Assembly (NCBI GenBank): GCA_947304365.1
Contig: CAMZAY010000003.1
Location: 1 to 17,277, forward strand
Length of the DNA stretch: 17,277 nucleotides
Reading direction: 5' to 3'
Origin: an uncultured Clostridia bacterium
GTDB lineage: Bacteria > Bacillota > Clostridia > Christensenellales > CAG-138
Shown piece after piece: positions 5,102-13,000 of this stretch; positions within the stretch are counted from its first letter, which is position 1; each line of letters begins with the position of its first letter. Made by a program: the position numbers and the translations under genes. The notes beneath the pieces are model-generated. The model saw nothing but the letters and a program-made list of their open reading frames with translations, made no database searches and was not told where the DNA came from.

Positions 5102-7081
5102 ATGAAAAAACGATCCGTTAAAATAATCCTGAAATCAGCGCTTCTTCTGACGCTCGCGGCGGCATTCGTGCTCGGCGCGGGATGCTCGGGATGCAGCTGC
5201 GATCCTTCGAAGGAGGACGTTCCCCGGCCGACGCAAACATCCGACGTTACCGACGTGCCGAATACCGAAGCGCCCACCGCCGCGCCGACCGAAAAGAGCA
5301 GGGAGGCCGCCGTGCCCGTAAAGCGCGGCCTTATGGGATATGTTTACGCCGTGCCCACCGGCACATACGGCGTGGCTTCCGATGGCAGCATCCGCTTCAT
5401 GGGTGAGGCTGTTTCCGGTCAGAACCTCATATTCGACTGGACGAAGGTGAATAAGCTCGCCTCGAACGGCGCCGTCACCGCCGCTCTCTTAAGGGACGGC
5501 AGCATTGTTTTCGCCGCGATCACCGAGGACGGGAACGCGCCCTTTACCGGCACCGCCGATTGGACGGGCGTGACCGATATCGCCATGGGGCGCGCGCATC
5601 TTGCCGCGCTGATATCGGGCGGCTCCGTTGCCGTTATCGGCGAGGATAACGCCGGTCAATGCGCCGCGGCGGAATGGACGGGCATAGCAAAGCTCGCCGC
5701 CGCTGCCGACTATACCCTCGGCCTTACGGAGGATTGCTGGGTAGTCGCCGCGGGACTGGAGCTTTCCGAGGAAGTAAATGAGGAGCCCGTTATCGATATC
5801 GCCGCGGCGGAGGATCATTTCTCCGTGCTCTATTATGACGGGACGGTCAAGGCGTATCCCGTTTCCGGCGGTGAGGCAAAGAGCTTCGATTGGAGCGATA
5901 TCGCGTTCATAACCGCCGCAGAGGGCGCCACCTACGGCGTGGACAGCACCGGCAGGCTCTTTACCGACGCCGATTTCATCGAGGGCGGTATCGAGGGGGT
6001 CTACTCCGTTTCCGCTTCCGGGACGCACGCCGTCGTGCTTCACGGCGACGGCACCTGCGAGGGCTTCGGCGACGATTCTCACCTTGCGGTCAACGTTGCC
6101 GGATGGAGGCTCCTCCCCTATGTTACGGAGGAGGGCTGGCTGCTCGGGCTCACCCCCGGCGCGGAGCTTGACGGCGCGCCCGTCGCCACCGGCAGGGCGA
6201 TAAGCTGGGCGGATCCCGTAACGGGCGAGGCGAAGGACGCCGTCTGCGTGCTCATCGGCGACGTGAACGGCGACGGAGCGATCGACGATAAGGACGTCAA
6301 GCTCGTCAAGGACCATGCCGCGAAGAAGACGCAGCTTAAGGGCGCGTTCCTTCGCGCAGCGAACGCCGTGGCGGATACCTCGAAGCCCGGCTCTATCGAC
6401 GTGAACGATATCGACGCCATCACCGCTCAGGCGGAGGGTACGGGCGCCGTGGACCAGTACGCGAAGACCTATCCCTATATGAACGAGCTTGCGGATGCGA
6501 GGCGCCTCAATCCCGACGCGCTCGGCTATATCACGCTCGAGGGGACGAATATCTCCTACCCCATCATGTACGGGCAGAACTGGTATTATAACGATCACAA
6601 CATAAACAAGGCGAGCACCGGCCGCGGCAGCATCTACTTCTATTGGTCGAGGCCCAACAGGAACATAGTCATTACCGGGCATAACTCAAGGCAGTCCGGC
6701 ACGATGTTCCATGAGCTGCACCATATTCAGGACAACGCTTCGAAGCTCAGCGATTACAAAAACAGGGTATGGTGCATCAACACCTACGGGCAGACCGGCT
6801 ATTGGGAGGTCTGGGCCATGTATGAGGAGGGAGCCTTCCGCCGCGCGGAGGATTCCTCGCAGTACTTCAACACCTGCTGGCCGTACACGTTCAACGCCAT
6901 GAACGAGCAGGACAGGCAGGAGTGGCTCGAGTATCAGCTCGGCAAGAACGCGCTCGGCTTCGACGCGAGCGTCTGCACGAGCGACAGGTTCATGACCCTC
7001 GTTACCTGCGGCGATAACCATTACGACGCAAAGCTCGGGGCAAGGCTTTACTTCTTCCTGCGCTGGGTGGGCAACGACTGA
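5102..7081 (+). CDS. RCC1-like propeller / dockerin / class B sortase fusion protein
   Basis: A 659-residue secreted protein. Residues 1-28 are a basic N terminus, a hydrophobic segment and a cysteine cluster (C28, C31, C33). VLGAGC is a weak lipobox, so it could be a lipoprotein or be held by an uncleaved membrane segment. Residues 40-72 are a Thr/Pro/Glu linker. Residues 78-335 form about seven RCC1-like repeats of 35-41 residues, several ending in D/E-W and containing L..DGS or similar. Residues 384-445 resemble a dockerin: GDVNGDGAIDDKDV is a classic calcium loop, and the second loop (ADTSKPGSIDVNDI) is more divergent. Residues 452-659 are a sortase of class B type with ITGHN (H527), GTMF, TLVTC (C636) and a probable catalytic R648 in GAR. 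The sortase domain looks intact. It would attach proteins bearing a sorting signal to the wall or to each other. It heads an operon with DUF951 and signal peptidase genes (stop/start overlap TGATG). Substrate and cohesin partner are not in the window. Confidence 0.9.
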   Translation: MKKRSVKIILKSALLLTLAAAFVLGAGCSGCSCDPSKEDVPRPTQTSDVTDVPNTEAPTAAPTEKSREAAVPVKRGLMGYVYAVPTGTYGVASDGSIRFMGEAVSGQNLIFDWTKVNKLASNGAVTAALLRDGSIVFAAITEDGNAPFTGTADWTGVTDIAMGRAHLAALISGGSVAVIGEDNAGQCAAAEWTGIAKLAAAADYTLGLTEDCWVVAAGLELSEEVNEEPVIDIAAAEDHFSVLYYDGTVKAYPVSGGEAKSFDWSDIAFITAAEGATYGVDSTGRLFTDADFIEGGIEGVYSVSASGTHAVVLHGDGTCEGFGDDSHLAVNVAGWRLLPYVTEEGWLLGLTPGAELDGAPVATGRAISWADPVTGEAKDAVCVLIGDVNGDGAIDDKDVKLVKDHAAKKTQLKGAFLRAANAVADTSKPGSIDVNDIDAITAQAEGTGAVDQYAKTYPYMNELADARRLNPDALGYITLEGTNISYPIMYGQNWYYNDHNINKASTGRGSIYFYWSRPNRNIVITGHNSRQSGTMFHELHHIQDNASKLSDYKNRVWCINTYGQTGYWEVWAMYEEGAFRRAEDSSQYFNTCWPYTFNAMNEQDRQEWLEYQLGKNALGFDASVCTSDRFMTLVTCGDNHYDAKLGARLYFFLRWVGND

Positions 7082-7290
7082 TGATAGATAACGACAGTAT
7101 AGAGCTCGGGCGGCGCGTGATAATGCGAAAGCCCCACGCCTGCGGATCGAACGAATGGGAGATCGTAAGGACGGGCGCCGATATAAAGATAAAATGTCTT
7201 GGCTGCGGCAGGATCGTGATGCTTGACAGGGGCGATTTTCTTAGGGCCGCAAAAAAGATCTCGGAGGATGAAAGTGACAAGGTACGATAA
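7081..7290 (+). CDS. DUF951 family zinc-ribbon-like small protein
   Basis: A 69-residue protein matching the DUF951 (YyzM-like) family of Firmicutes. Signature parts are RKPHACGSNEWEI (16-28), the GADIKIKC segment and CLGCG (39-43). H19/C21 with C39/C42 could form a zinc site. Function is unknown in the family, although some members have been thought to bind nucleic acid. The ATG overlaps the sortase-gene stop by one base (TGATG), so it is probably translationally coupled. The end overlaps the start of the signal peptidase gene by 17 bases. The C-terminal 15 residues are charged and variable. Confidence 0.92.
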   Translation: MIDNDSIELGRRVIMRKPHACGSNEWEIVRTGADIKIKCLGCGRIVMLDRGDFLRAAKKISEDESDKVR

Positions 7291-7930
7291 GGCCACCCGC
7301 AAGGTGTGCGAGGCGATGCATGAAAAGGAGCCCGGTTACAGGGCCGCGTCGAATATCGATTTTCTGTTTTTCATAATCGGGCTGGTGCTCGTGCTGCTCG
7401 CAGTGCGCGCGTTCGTGATAGAGCCCGTCAAGGTGGACGGTCCCTCCATGATGAACACGCTTCAGGACGGCGAAAGATGCATCGTCGAAAAGGCGAGCTA
7501 CTGGTTCACGAAGCCCAAGGCGGGCGACGTCGTTATCGTCCATTTCCCGGACAAGGGCAATACCGCGTTTGTAAAAAGGGTCGTCGCCACCGCCGGGCAG
7601 ACGGTGGAGGTAAGGTCCGAGCATACCGCCGATCCCGATACGCACGCCATGAAGCTGACGTGGCGCGTTTACGTCGACGGGAAGCCCATTGACGAATCCG
7701 CGTACAGCGACAATATGCTTATCGACGAGGGATGGACTTACATCCCCGTCAGATGCGCCGGCTCCGAAAACGGCGTCTACACCGTGCCGGAGGGCTGCGT
7801 TTTCGTTATGGGCGACCACCGCACCAACTCGAAGGATTCAAGGGACGTCGGCGCGATACCGCTTTATGACGTGGTAGGCAGGGTGCACGGCGTAATGTAT
7901 CCTTTCAAAAACGCAAGGGGGATCCGCTGA
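7274..7930 (+). CDS. lepB: Signal peptidase I
   Basis: A membrane-bound type I signal peptidase that removes signal peptides from exported proteins. A cytoplasmic N terminus of about 27 residues precedes one transmembrane segment (about 28-49). The catalytic serine is S58 in VDGPSMMNT and the catalytic lysine is K101 in FVKRVVA. The C-terminal box GDHRTNSKDSRDVG is intact. I chose the GTG at 7274 because GGAGG (7263-7267) lies six bases upstream of it; an ATG at 7268 in the same frame abuts that GGAGG and would add two residues. It overlaps the DUF951 gene by 17 bases and belongs to the sortase operon. Length (218 residues) is normal for Gram-positive enzymes. Its partner could be the sortase fusion or secreted sortase substrates. 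Confidence 0.94.
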   Translation: MTRYDKATRKVCEAMHEKEPGYRAASNIDFLFFIIGLVLVLLAVRAFVIEPVKVDGPSMMNTLQDGERCIVEKASYWFTKPKAGDVVIVHFPDKGNTAFVKRVVATAGQTVEVRSEHTADPDTHAMKLTWRVYVDGKPIDESAYSDNMLIDEGWTYIPVRCAGSENGVYTVPEGCVFVMGDHRTNSKDSRDVGAIPLYDVVGRVHGVMYPFKNARGIR

Positions 7931-7933
7931 CGG

Positions 7934-8473
7934 ATGGAGGAATACACGGTAAGAAGCACATACACGCGCGCTGAATCCGCGGCAAGAAGGGCCGCGGATA
8001 TCGCCGTCGTGCTCATTTTGTGCTTTTTCCTTGTTTTCGTGCTGTTCAAGGCGGTGCTCGTTCCCGTGGAGGTGAACGACGAAAACGTTGCGGAGCTCCG
8101 CATGGGCGAGCTGCTGCTCGTCGACAGGGTGTCCCGCTTTATAGCCGATTACTCCGTCGGCGATATAGTCCGCGCCGATCTCGGCTCGGGCTGGGCGTTC
8201 TACCGCGTCGCGGCGAAGGGCGGTTCGCTCTATCAGGTAAGGGCGGGCAAGGCGTACCTTGACGGCTCCCTTATCGACGAGAGCGCATACGGCGGCGAAT
8301 GGCCCGAATATGTCGAGCTCGACTGCGCCGTGCCGGAGGATTCCGTTCTGCTCCTGCCGGATAAGCGTCCCGCCGTTTCCGGGCTCGAGCGATATCTCGT
8401 TCCATACAGCAGCATCTACGGCGAGACACGCGTTCGCGTCGCGCCGCTGACAAGGCTTTCGTTCTTTATGTAA
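7934..8473 (+). CDS. Catalytically degenerate signal peptidase I-like protein
   Basis: This 179-residue protein has the layout of the preceding signal peptidase: a charged N terminus, one transmembrane segment (about 23-43) and a beta-rich outer domain. It aligns through V-P-V-E-V, the L-x-V-D-R segment, V-G-D-I-V and A-F-Y-R-V-A. The catalytic serine position is N51 (VNDENV against VDGPSM). The catalytic lysine position is replaced by Y90-R91, and the GDH-R-x-N-S-x-D-S-R box has become PDKRPAVSGLE. Both catalytic residues are therefore gone while the frame is intact, pointing to a pseudoenzyme rather than a decaying gene. The ATG at 7934 follows the upstream stop closely and has GGGGGAT about 10 bases before it. 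It may be a duplicate of its neighbour that kept a binding or scaffolding role; that is inference. Confidence 0.85.
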   Translation: MEEYTVRSTYTRAESAARRAADIAVVLILCFFLVFVLFKAVLVPVEVNDENVAELRMGELLLVDRVSRFIADYSVGDIVRADLGSGWAFYRVAAKGGSLYQVRAGKAYLDGSLIDESAYGGEWPEYVELDCAVPEDSVLLLPDKRPAVSGLERYLVPYSSIYGETRVRVAPLTRLSFFM

Positions 8474-8482
8474 GACCGCTTC

Positions 8483-8518
8483 GGCCGCGGGCTTTTCCCG
8501 CGCCGGGGCTTTTTGTTT
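8483..8518 (+). terminator. Possible terminator or attenuator after the signal peptidase-like gene
   Basis: GC-rich hairpin with CGCGGG/CCCGCG arms extended by GGC/CC with one bulge and a CTTTT loop (8483-8504). After a short GC spacer it is followed by ctttttgttt (8509-8518). It sits directly upstream of the ribosome binding site of the next gene, so partial readthrough or attenuation is plausible. Confidence 0.55.
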
Positions 8519-8529
8519 AAGGAGGCAAT

Positions 8530-10620
8530 ATGGCAGGACAACTCCCGTTCCTCATGGGGACTTTGTCGGTGCTTTATATCGCGGCGTTCGCCGCCTCGGG
8601 TTTTTCGATAGCAAGGCTGGCGCTCCCGAAGGACAGGTTCATGAAGCAGCTGCTTTTCGGCATGGCGGCGGGGCTTGTGATGCTCCTCTGGCTGCCGGTG
8701 CTGTTCGCCTTCATAATGGATTTCACGCTTGCGGCGCAGCTTCTGGCGCTCGCCGTCGCCGCCGCGGCGGGCATATGCTGCTTTGATTTCGGCAGGAAAA
8801 GGGCCAAGACCGGCGGTTTCGATAAAAAGAAGGATATCTGGCTCATAGCCACCGCCGTGCCCCTCGTCATAGTCGGGCTCGTGCTGATGGAGAACCATTA
8901 TATAAGGACCGCCTCCGACGGTTCGCTCCACGTCGGCCAGTGCACTTACGGCGATCTTTGCATGCACCTTGGCTTTATCACAAGCATTTCGGTGCAGAAG
9001 ACCTTTCCGCCCATGTACTCGATACTGCCCGATACGCGCCTCGGCTATCCCTTCCTCTGCGACAGCGTAAGCTCCACGTTCTACACGCTCGGCTCGACGC
9101 TCCGCTTTGCGACGCTCCTGCCCGCGTTCTACGCCTATATCACGGTCGCGCTCGGCGTATACCTTTTCTTTGAGGATTGGTTCAAGCGCTCCTCCACGGC
9201 GTGCGCTGCGACGCTCTTCTTCTTCGTCGGCGGCGGCTTCGGCTTTGCCTATTTCTTCGACAATGCAAAGACGTACGCGTCGCTCACAACGCCCGAAGCA
9301 TGGGAAAACTGGTTCAGAGAGGTCTACGGGATCAATACGAGCATCAATTACGCTACCTCGCTCGATATGGGCAGGCGGCTGATGGAGGGCTGGTATAAAA
9401 CGCCCACCAACTATGTCGACCTCGGCCTTCGCTGGGTCAACACGATCGCCGATATGCTCATCCCGCAAAGGGCTACGCTCTTCGGCTGGGCGCTTCTGTT
9501 CCCCGCGCTCCAGCTTCTGCGCCGCGCCGCGTTGGGCGGGGAAAAGAAGCTGTTCATATTCCTCGGCGTGATCGCGGGCGCAATGCCCCTCGTGCATACG
9601 CACAGCTTCTTCGCGCTCGGCTTGATAAGCGCCGCACTGCTTCTCATGCTGTTCATAAGGCAGACGATACGCCGCAAAGAGGGCGGCTGGAAGCTCCTCG
9701 GCTGGTTCCTGCTCTTCGGAGCGATCGCCGTGATACTCGCCTCGCCACAGCTCTTCGGCTTCACGTTCAGGCAGAGCAGCGCCGGCGGATTCATTAAAAT
9801 GCAAAAATACTGGTGCAACGTATCCGATTCGTGGCTGTGGTTCTACATAAAGAACATGGGCCTGATATTCATATTGATGCTTCCCGCGTTCCTTGCCGCG
9901 AAGAAGGAGAACAAGCTGTTCTACGCCTCCGTGCTGCCAATTTGGCTGATCTGCGAATTCATCATATTCCAGCCCAACCCATACGATAACAACAAGCTGC
10001 TGTTCGTGTGGTTCGCATTCACCTGCGGCGTCGTCGCCGACCTTGTGATAAGGGCTTGGGCAAGGCTCCGCCGCCCGGACGGCGAAAACAAAAAAGCCCC
10101 CCTCGGAAGGAGGCTCGCCTGTGACGCCGCGCTCGCCGCGGTGATAGGCGTGACGCTGCTTTCGGGCGTGATGACGATAGCCCGGGAATACGTTTCGGGC
10201 GATCATGCGGAGCTCGAGGGGATAAAGCCTGTCTATAAGGAGAACGGCTACCAGGCCGTCACGCCGGAGCTTAACGAGGCGGCGGACTGGATAATGAAGA
10301 ACACCGCGCCGGACGACGTGATACTCACCGCCACCAACCACAATAACGCAGTCGCCATGCTCACCGGGCGCAGCATAGTCTGCGGCTCGCCGACATTCCT
10401 TCATTTCCACGGGGTCGACTATGCGGAGCGGTATTACAGCGTGCAGCGGATGTATGAGGATCCTTACGGCTGCTTTGAAGAGCTCGCAAAGGAGTACGGC
10501 GTCGATTACGTGCTGATAAGCACTTGGGAGATGGGCGAGTACGATATCGAATACAGCTTCTTCGACAGCCTGCCGATCGTGTGGTCGAACGGCGCCACGA
10601 AGCTGCTCAAGGTCAGCTGA
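8530..10620 (+). CDS. Large polytopic membrane protein, GT-C glycosyltransferase-like
   Basis: A 696-residue integral membrane protein with roughly a dozen hydrophobic segments up to about residue 555, then a soluble C-terminal domain of about 140 residues. The first large extracytoplasmic loop holds TYGDLCMHLGFI (D142, H146), followed by FPP and LGYPFLCDS, an arrangement seen in families of lipid-linked-sugar-dependent (GT-C) membrane glycosyltransferases and related uncharacterised proteins. The tail (NEAADWIMKNTAPDDVILT, later KEYGVDYVLISTWE) resembles the C-terminal domain of such proteins. The ATG at 8530 has AAGGAGG at normal spacing. It follows the sortase/signal peptidase operon with about 55 bases between and the same orientation, so it may be co-transcribed. 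Glycosyl transfer to surface proteins or polymers is inference; substrate unknown. Confidence 0.8.
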   Translation: MAGQLPFLMGTLSVLYIAAFAASGFSIARLALPKDRFMKQLLFGMAAGLVMLLWLPVLFAFIMDFTLAAQLLALAVAAAAGICCFDFGRKRAKTGGFDKKKDIWLIATAVPLVIVGLVLMENHYIRTASDGSLHVGQCTYGDLCMHLGFITSISVQKTFPPMYSILPDTRLGYPFLCDSVSSTFYTLGSTLRFATLLPAFYAYITVALGVYLFFEDWFKRSSTACAATLFFFVGGGFGFAYFFDNAKTYASLTTPEAWENWFREVYGINTSINYATSLDMGRRLMEGWYKTPTNYVDLGLRWVNTIADMLIPQRATLFGWALLFPALQLLRRAALGGEKKLFIFLGVIAGAMPLVHTHSFFALGLISAALLLMLFIRQTIRRKEGGWKLLGWFLLFGAIAVILASPQLFGFTFRQSSAGGFIKMQKYWCNVSDSWLWFYIKNMGLIFILMLPAFLAAKKENKLFYASVLPIWLICEFIIFQPNPYDNNKLLFVWFAFTCGVVADLVIRAWARLRRPDGENKKAPLGRRLACDAALAAVIGVTLLSGVMTIAREYVSGDHAELEGIKPVYKENGYQAVTPELNEAADWIMKNTAPDDVILTATNHNNAVAMLTGRSIVCGSPTFLHFHGVDYAERYYSVQRMYEDPYGCFEELAKEYGVDYVLISTWEMGEYDIEYSFFDSLPIVWSNGATKLLKVS

Positions 10621-10642
10621 TGCACTTAAAGTGAAAAATGTC

Positions 10643-10676
10643 AAGAGCGGGAAGATCTTTCTTCCCGCTCTTTTTT
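10643..10676. terminator. Terminator between convergent genes
   Basis: Perfect 12-base stem (10643-10654 with 10661-10672) and a six-base loop, followed by a T run on the plus strand (10671-10676). It ends the membrane protein gene. On the minus strand the sequence after the stem is less T-rich, but the stem lies 12 bases past the pepV stop, so it may serve both directions. Confidence 0.92.
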
Positions 10677-10684
10677 CTGCTGTT

Positions 10685-12043
10685 TTATTCCGCCAGCGCG
10701 AGCATCGCGTCGGCGATCATGTGCGCGTCGAACATAAGGTCCTCGATCGAGATCCGCTCGTTCGGCATATGCACGGGGGAGGGATGGCCGGGTATCTCGC
10801 AGCCGAACGCGACGGCGTTCTTGAACGCGCGCGCGTAGGTGCCGCCGCCTATCGCAAGGGGCGCGAGGCGCTTGCCGGAACGGGCGGCGTAAACGTCGAG
10901 CAGCTTCGAAACGAGCTCGCTCGTGGGGGGTACGTAAAGCCCGTCCTGCTGATGGACGTGCTTTACCTCCATGCCGAGCGCCTTCTCCTCGGCGGCTTTA
11001 ACGTCGTCCGCGGAGAGGGATATGGGGTGACGAACGTCGATCTTGAAATCTCGGATGCCGTTCTCGTCCCAGTCGATAACGCCGGGGTTCAATGTCAGGC
11101 GGCCGGAGGCGTCGGTCACGTCAAGACCCATGCTCTCGCCGTGCAGACCCATGCCGAGCGCCTCGTGCATGCGGGCGGCCATAACGCCGTCCTCGCCCTC
11201 GAGGCCGAGCCTGTCGAGCAGCACGAACGCCGCCTGCAGGCTGTTTTTGCCGTCCTCCGGCATGGAGGCGTGCGCGTCAAGGCCGATAATGGCGACGGAC
11301 GCGCCGCCGTCCTTTTCCTCTATCTCAAAAGTGAAATCGTCAAGCCCCGCGCTCTCCGCCGCGCCGCGGACCTTGTCTGCGGAAACGGGCACGAACATCT
11401 CCGTGCGGCCGGGGACAACGTTCGGCCTGGTGCCGGCCTTTATGCGGAGCCTGCTCGGGAAATGCTTTTCAAAGGTGGTGTGGAGAATGCCCTTTTCGGA
11501 ATTGACGACGGGGTATTCGCCGTCCGGAGTGAAGGCGAGCGTGGGCGCCTCGCCGTGCTCCTTGTAATAGGCCATGCAGCCCCAGCCAGTCTCCTCGTTG
11601 GTGCCGAGTATTATGCGGATGCGGCGCTTCAGGGGAATGCCGGCTTCCTTTATCGCGGCGAGCGCATAGATCGCGGCGAACGCCGGGCCCTTGTCGTCAA
11701 GCACGCCGCGCCCGTACATAACGCCGTCGTCTATGACCGCGCCGTAGGGGGGATGCTTCCAGCCGGTGCCCTCGGGCACTACGTCGAGATGGCAGATAAC
11801 GCCGAGCATCTCCTCGCCCTCGCCAAGCTCGACACAGCCGACGTAGCCTTCCATGTCGGTCGTTTTGAGGCCGAGATCCGCCGCGGTCGCAAGGGCGTGA
11901 TGCAGCGCTTCGGAAACGTTCCTGCCGAAAGGCGCGCCGGGTTCGGCAGCCGCCTCGGTGCTGGGGATTCGGATGCTCTCCTGAAGGGAGGCGATCAGCT
12001 TCTCACGGTCCCGCTCGATGATGGAATCAACAAATTCGTTCAT
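10685..12043 (-). CDS. pepV: PepV-type dipeptidase, M20 metallopeptidase family
   Basis: A cytoplasmic zinc dipeptidase that removes N-terminal residues from dipeptides, in the PepV (carnosinase-like) group. Metal and catalytic residues are visible (numbered from the chosen start): H85 and D87 in CHLDVV, D117 in VLDDKGP, E150-E151 in NEETG, D174 in TPDGEYP and H425 in VHMPNE. The middle lid domain (about 180-360) is present, giving the usual family length of about 450. I chose the ATG at 12043 because GGAG lies eight bases upstream; an in-frame ATG at 12049 is only two bases from it. It is the last gene of the uppP-yitT-pepV operon, 27 bases after yitT, and ends next to a strong terminator. 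Confidence 0.94.
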   Translation of the reverse strand: MNEFVDSIIERDREKLIASLQESIRIPSTEAAAEPGAPFGRNVSEALHHALATAADLGLKTTDMEGYVGCVELGEGEEMLGVICHLDVVPEGTGWKHPPYGAVIDDGVMYGRGVLDDKGPAFAAIYALAAIKEAGIPLKRRIRIILGTNEETGWGCMAYYKEHGEAPTLAFTPDGEYPVVNSEKGILHTTFEKHFPSRLRIKAGTRPNVVPGRTEMFVPVSADKVRGAAESAGLDDFTFEIEEKDGGASVAIIGLDAHASMPEDGKNSLQAAFVLLDRLGLEGEDGVMAARMHEALGMGLHGESMGLDVTDASGRLTLNPGVIDWDENGIRDFKIDVRHPISLSADDVKAAEEKALGMEVKHVHQQDGLYVPPTSELVSKLLDVYAARSGKRLAPLAIGGGTYARAFKNAVAFGCEIPGHPSPVHMPNERISIEDLMFDAHMIADAMLALAE

Positions 12044-12070
12044 GGTCATATCTCCTTTGATTGATTTTGA

Positions 12071-12985
12071 TCAGTTCATTGCGCCGAAGCCGCGTCCCAC
12101 GACCTCCTGCGTTTCGATTATGGAGAAGAGCGCCTTCGGGTCGCGCTCCCTCACGATGAGCTTGAGCTTTGCGAGCTCGGTCGTTTTCACTATGCAGTAG
12201 ACGAGCTTGCGCGGCTGGCCGGTGTACGCGCCCTCCGCGTGGATGTACGTCACGCCCCTGCCCATTTCACGGAGCACCTGCGGCGCGATCTCGTCCCATT
12301 CCTCGCTGATTATGAACACCGTCATATTGTGATTGATGCCGCGCATGGCGAAATTGTACGCGGTGTTGTTTATGAACATGGAGAGCATGCTCATAAGCGC
12401 GACCTGCACGCCGTAGGGATGGATCAGCGTGCTCATTATGATTATGTTGAAGGCGATGTTTATCGAGCCCGCGGGTATCGAGAGCCTGCGGTTGAGTATT
12501 ATCGAAATGATGTCTATGCCGCCGAGCGACGCGCCGCGCTTAACGACCAGCGCGCAGGTCACGCCGATAATGGCGGAGCCGACTATCGCCGAGAGCAGCG
12601 CGTAATCCGGGCCGAGCCCGCCCGTGGCCTTGATCTTGTCCATAAGGGGCAGCTCGAAGAATATGGAGTAGCAGGCGGTGGCAAACAGGCTGAATAGGCT
12701 GAATTTAAGGCTTGCAAATTTGATCCCGATTATCGCGATGGGGATGTTAAGGCCTATCAGCACGACCCATTTGGGGATGTTCCAAAGGTAGCCGAAGAGC
12801 AGCGAAAGACCCGTAACGCCGCCGGAAAGGAAGTGGTACGGCTCGTAAAAATACGAGAGCACGCAGCAGTGCAGGAAGCACACGCAGGCGACGATCGCAA
12901 GCGTGGGGATATCGTGCCGCGGGATAAAGCGCTTCTCATACGGATTGAACGGCGACGGTTTGGTTTTCGGAGCTGAAGCTTTCAT
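12071..12985 (-). CDS. YitT family membrane protein with C-terminal DUF2179 domain
   Basis: A 304-residue protein of the YitT/DUF2179 family. The N-terminal ~25 residues are polar and proline-rich. Five to six hydrophobic segments follow (about 27-215), including the family motifs GGVTGLSLLF (55-64) and SLGGIDIISIIL (153-164). The cytoplasmic DUF2179 domain runs from about 221 to the end (MTVFIISEEWDEI, GVTYIHAEGAYTG, VEVVGRGF-like tail). Function is not established for the family; transport has been suggested. The ATG at 12985 has no clear ribosome binding site, but the gene begins only 15 bases after uppP, so translation may depend on readthrough or coupling from uppP. Confidence 0.92.
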   Translation of the reverse strand: MKASAPKTKPSPFNPYEKRFIPRHDIPTLAIVACVCFLHCCVLSYFYEPYHFLSGGVTGLSLLFGYLWNIPKWVVLIGLNIPIAIIGIKFASLKFSLFSLFATACYSIFFELPLMDKIKATGGLGPDYALLSAIVGSAIIGVTCALVVKRGASLGGIDIISIILNRRLSIPAGSINIAFNIIIMSTLIHPYGVQVALMSMLSMFINNTAYNFAMRGINHNMTVFIISEEWDEIAPQVLREMGRGVTYIHAEGAYTGQPRKLVYCIVKTTELAKLKLIVRERDPKALFSIIETQEVVGRGFGAMN

Positions 12986-13000
12986 AGGCGGTTTTAAGTA

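Noticed and set aside
7274..8473. The two signal-peptidase-like genes as one gene split by a frameshift
   Set aside because: Each has its own N terminus, transmembrane segment and full-length outer domain; they align with each other rather than end to end, so this is a duplication.
8416..10644. Very long open frame (742 codons) antisense to the membrane protein gene
   Set aside because: It mirrors the GC-rich third-position pattern of the real gene; the translation is rich in Arg, Glu and His without recognisable domains, and it runs through the terminator region. The plus-strand protein has coherent membrane segments and a good ribosome binding site.
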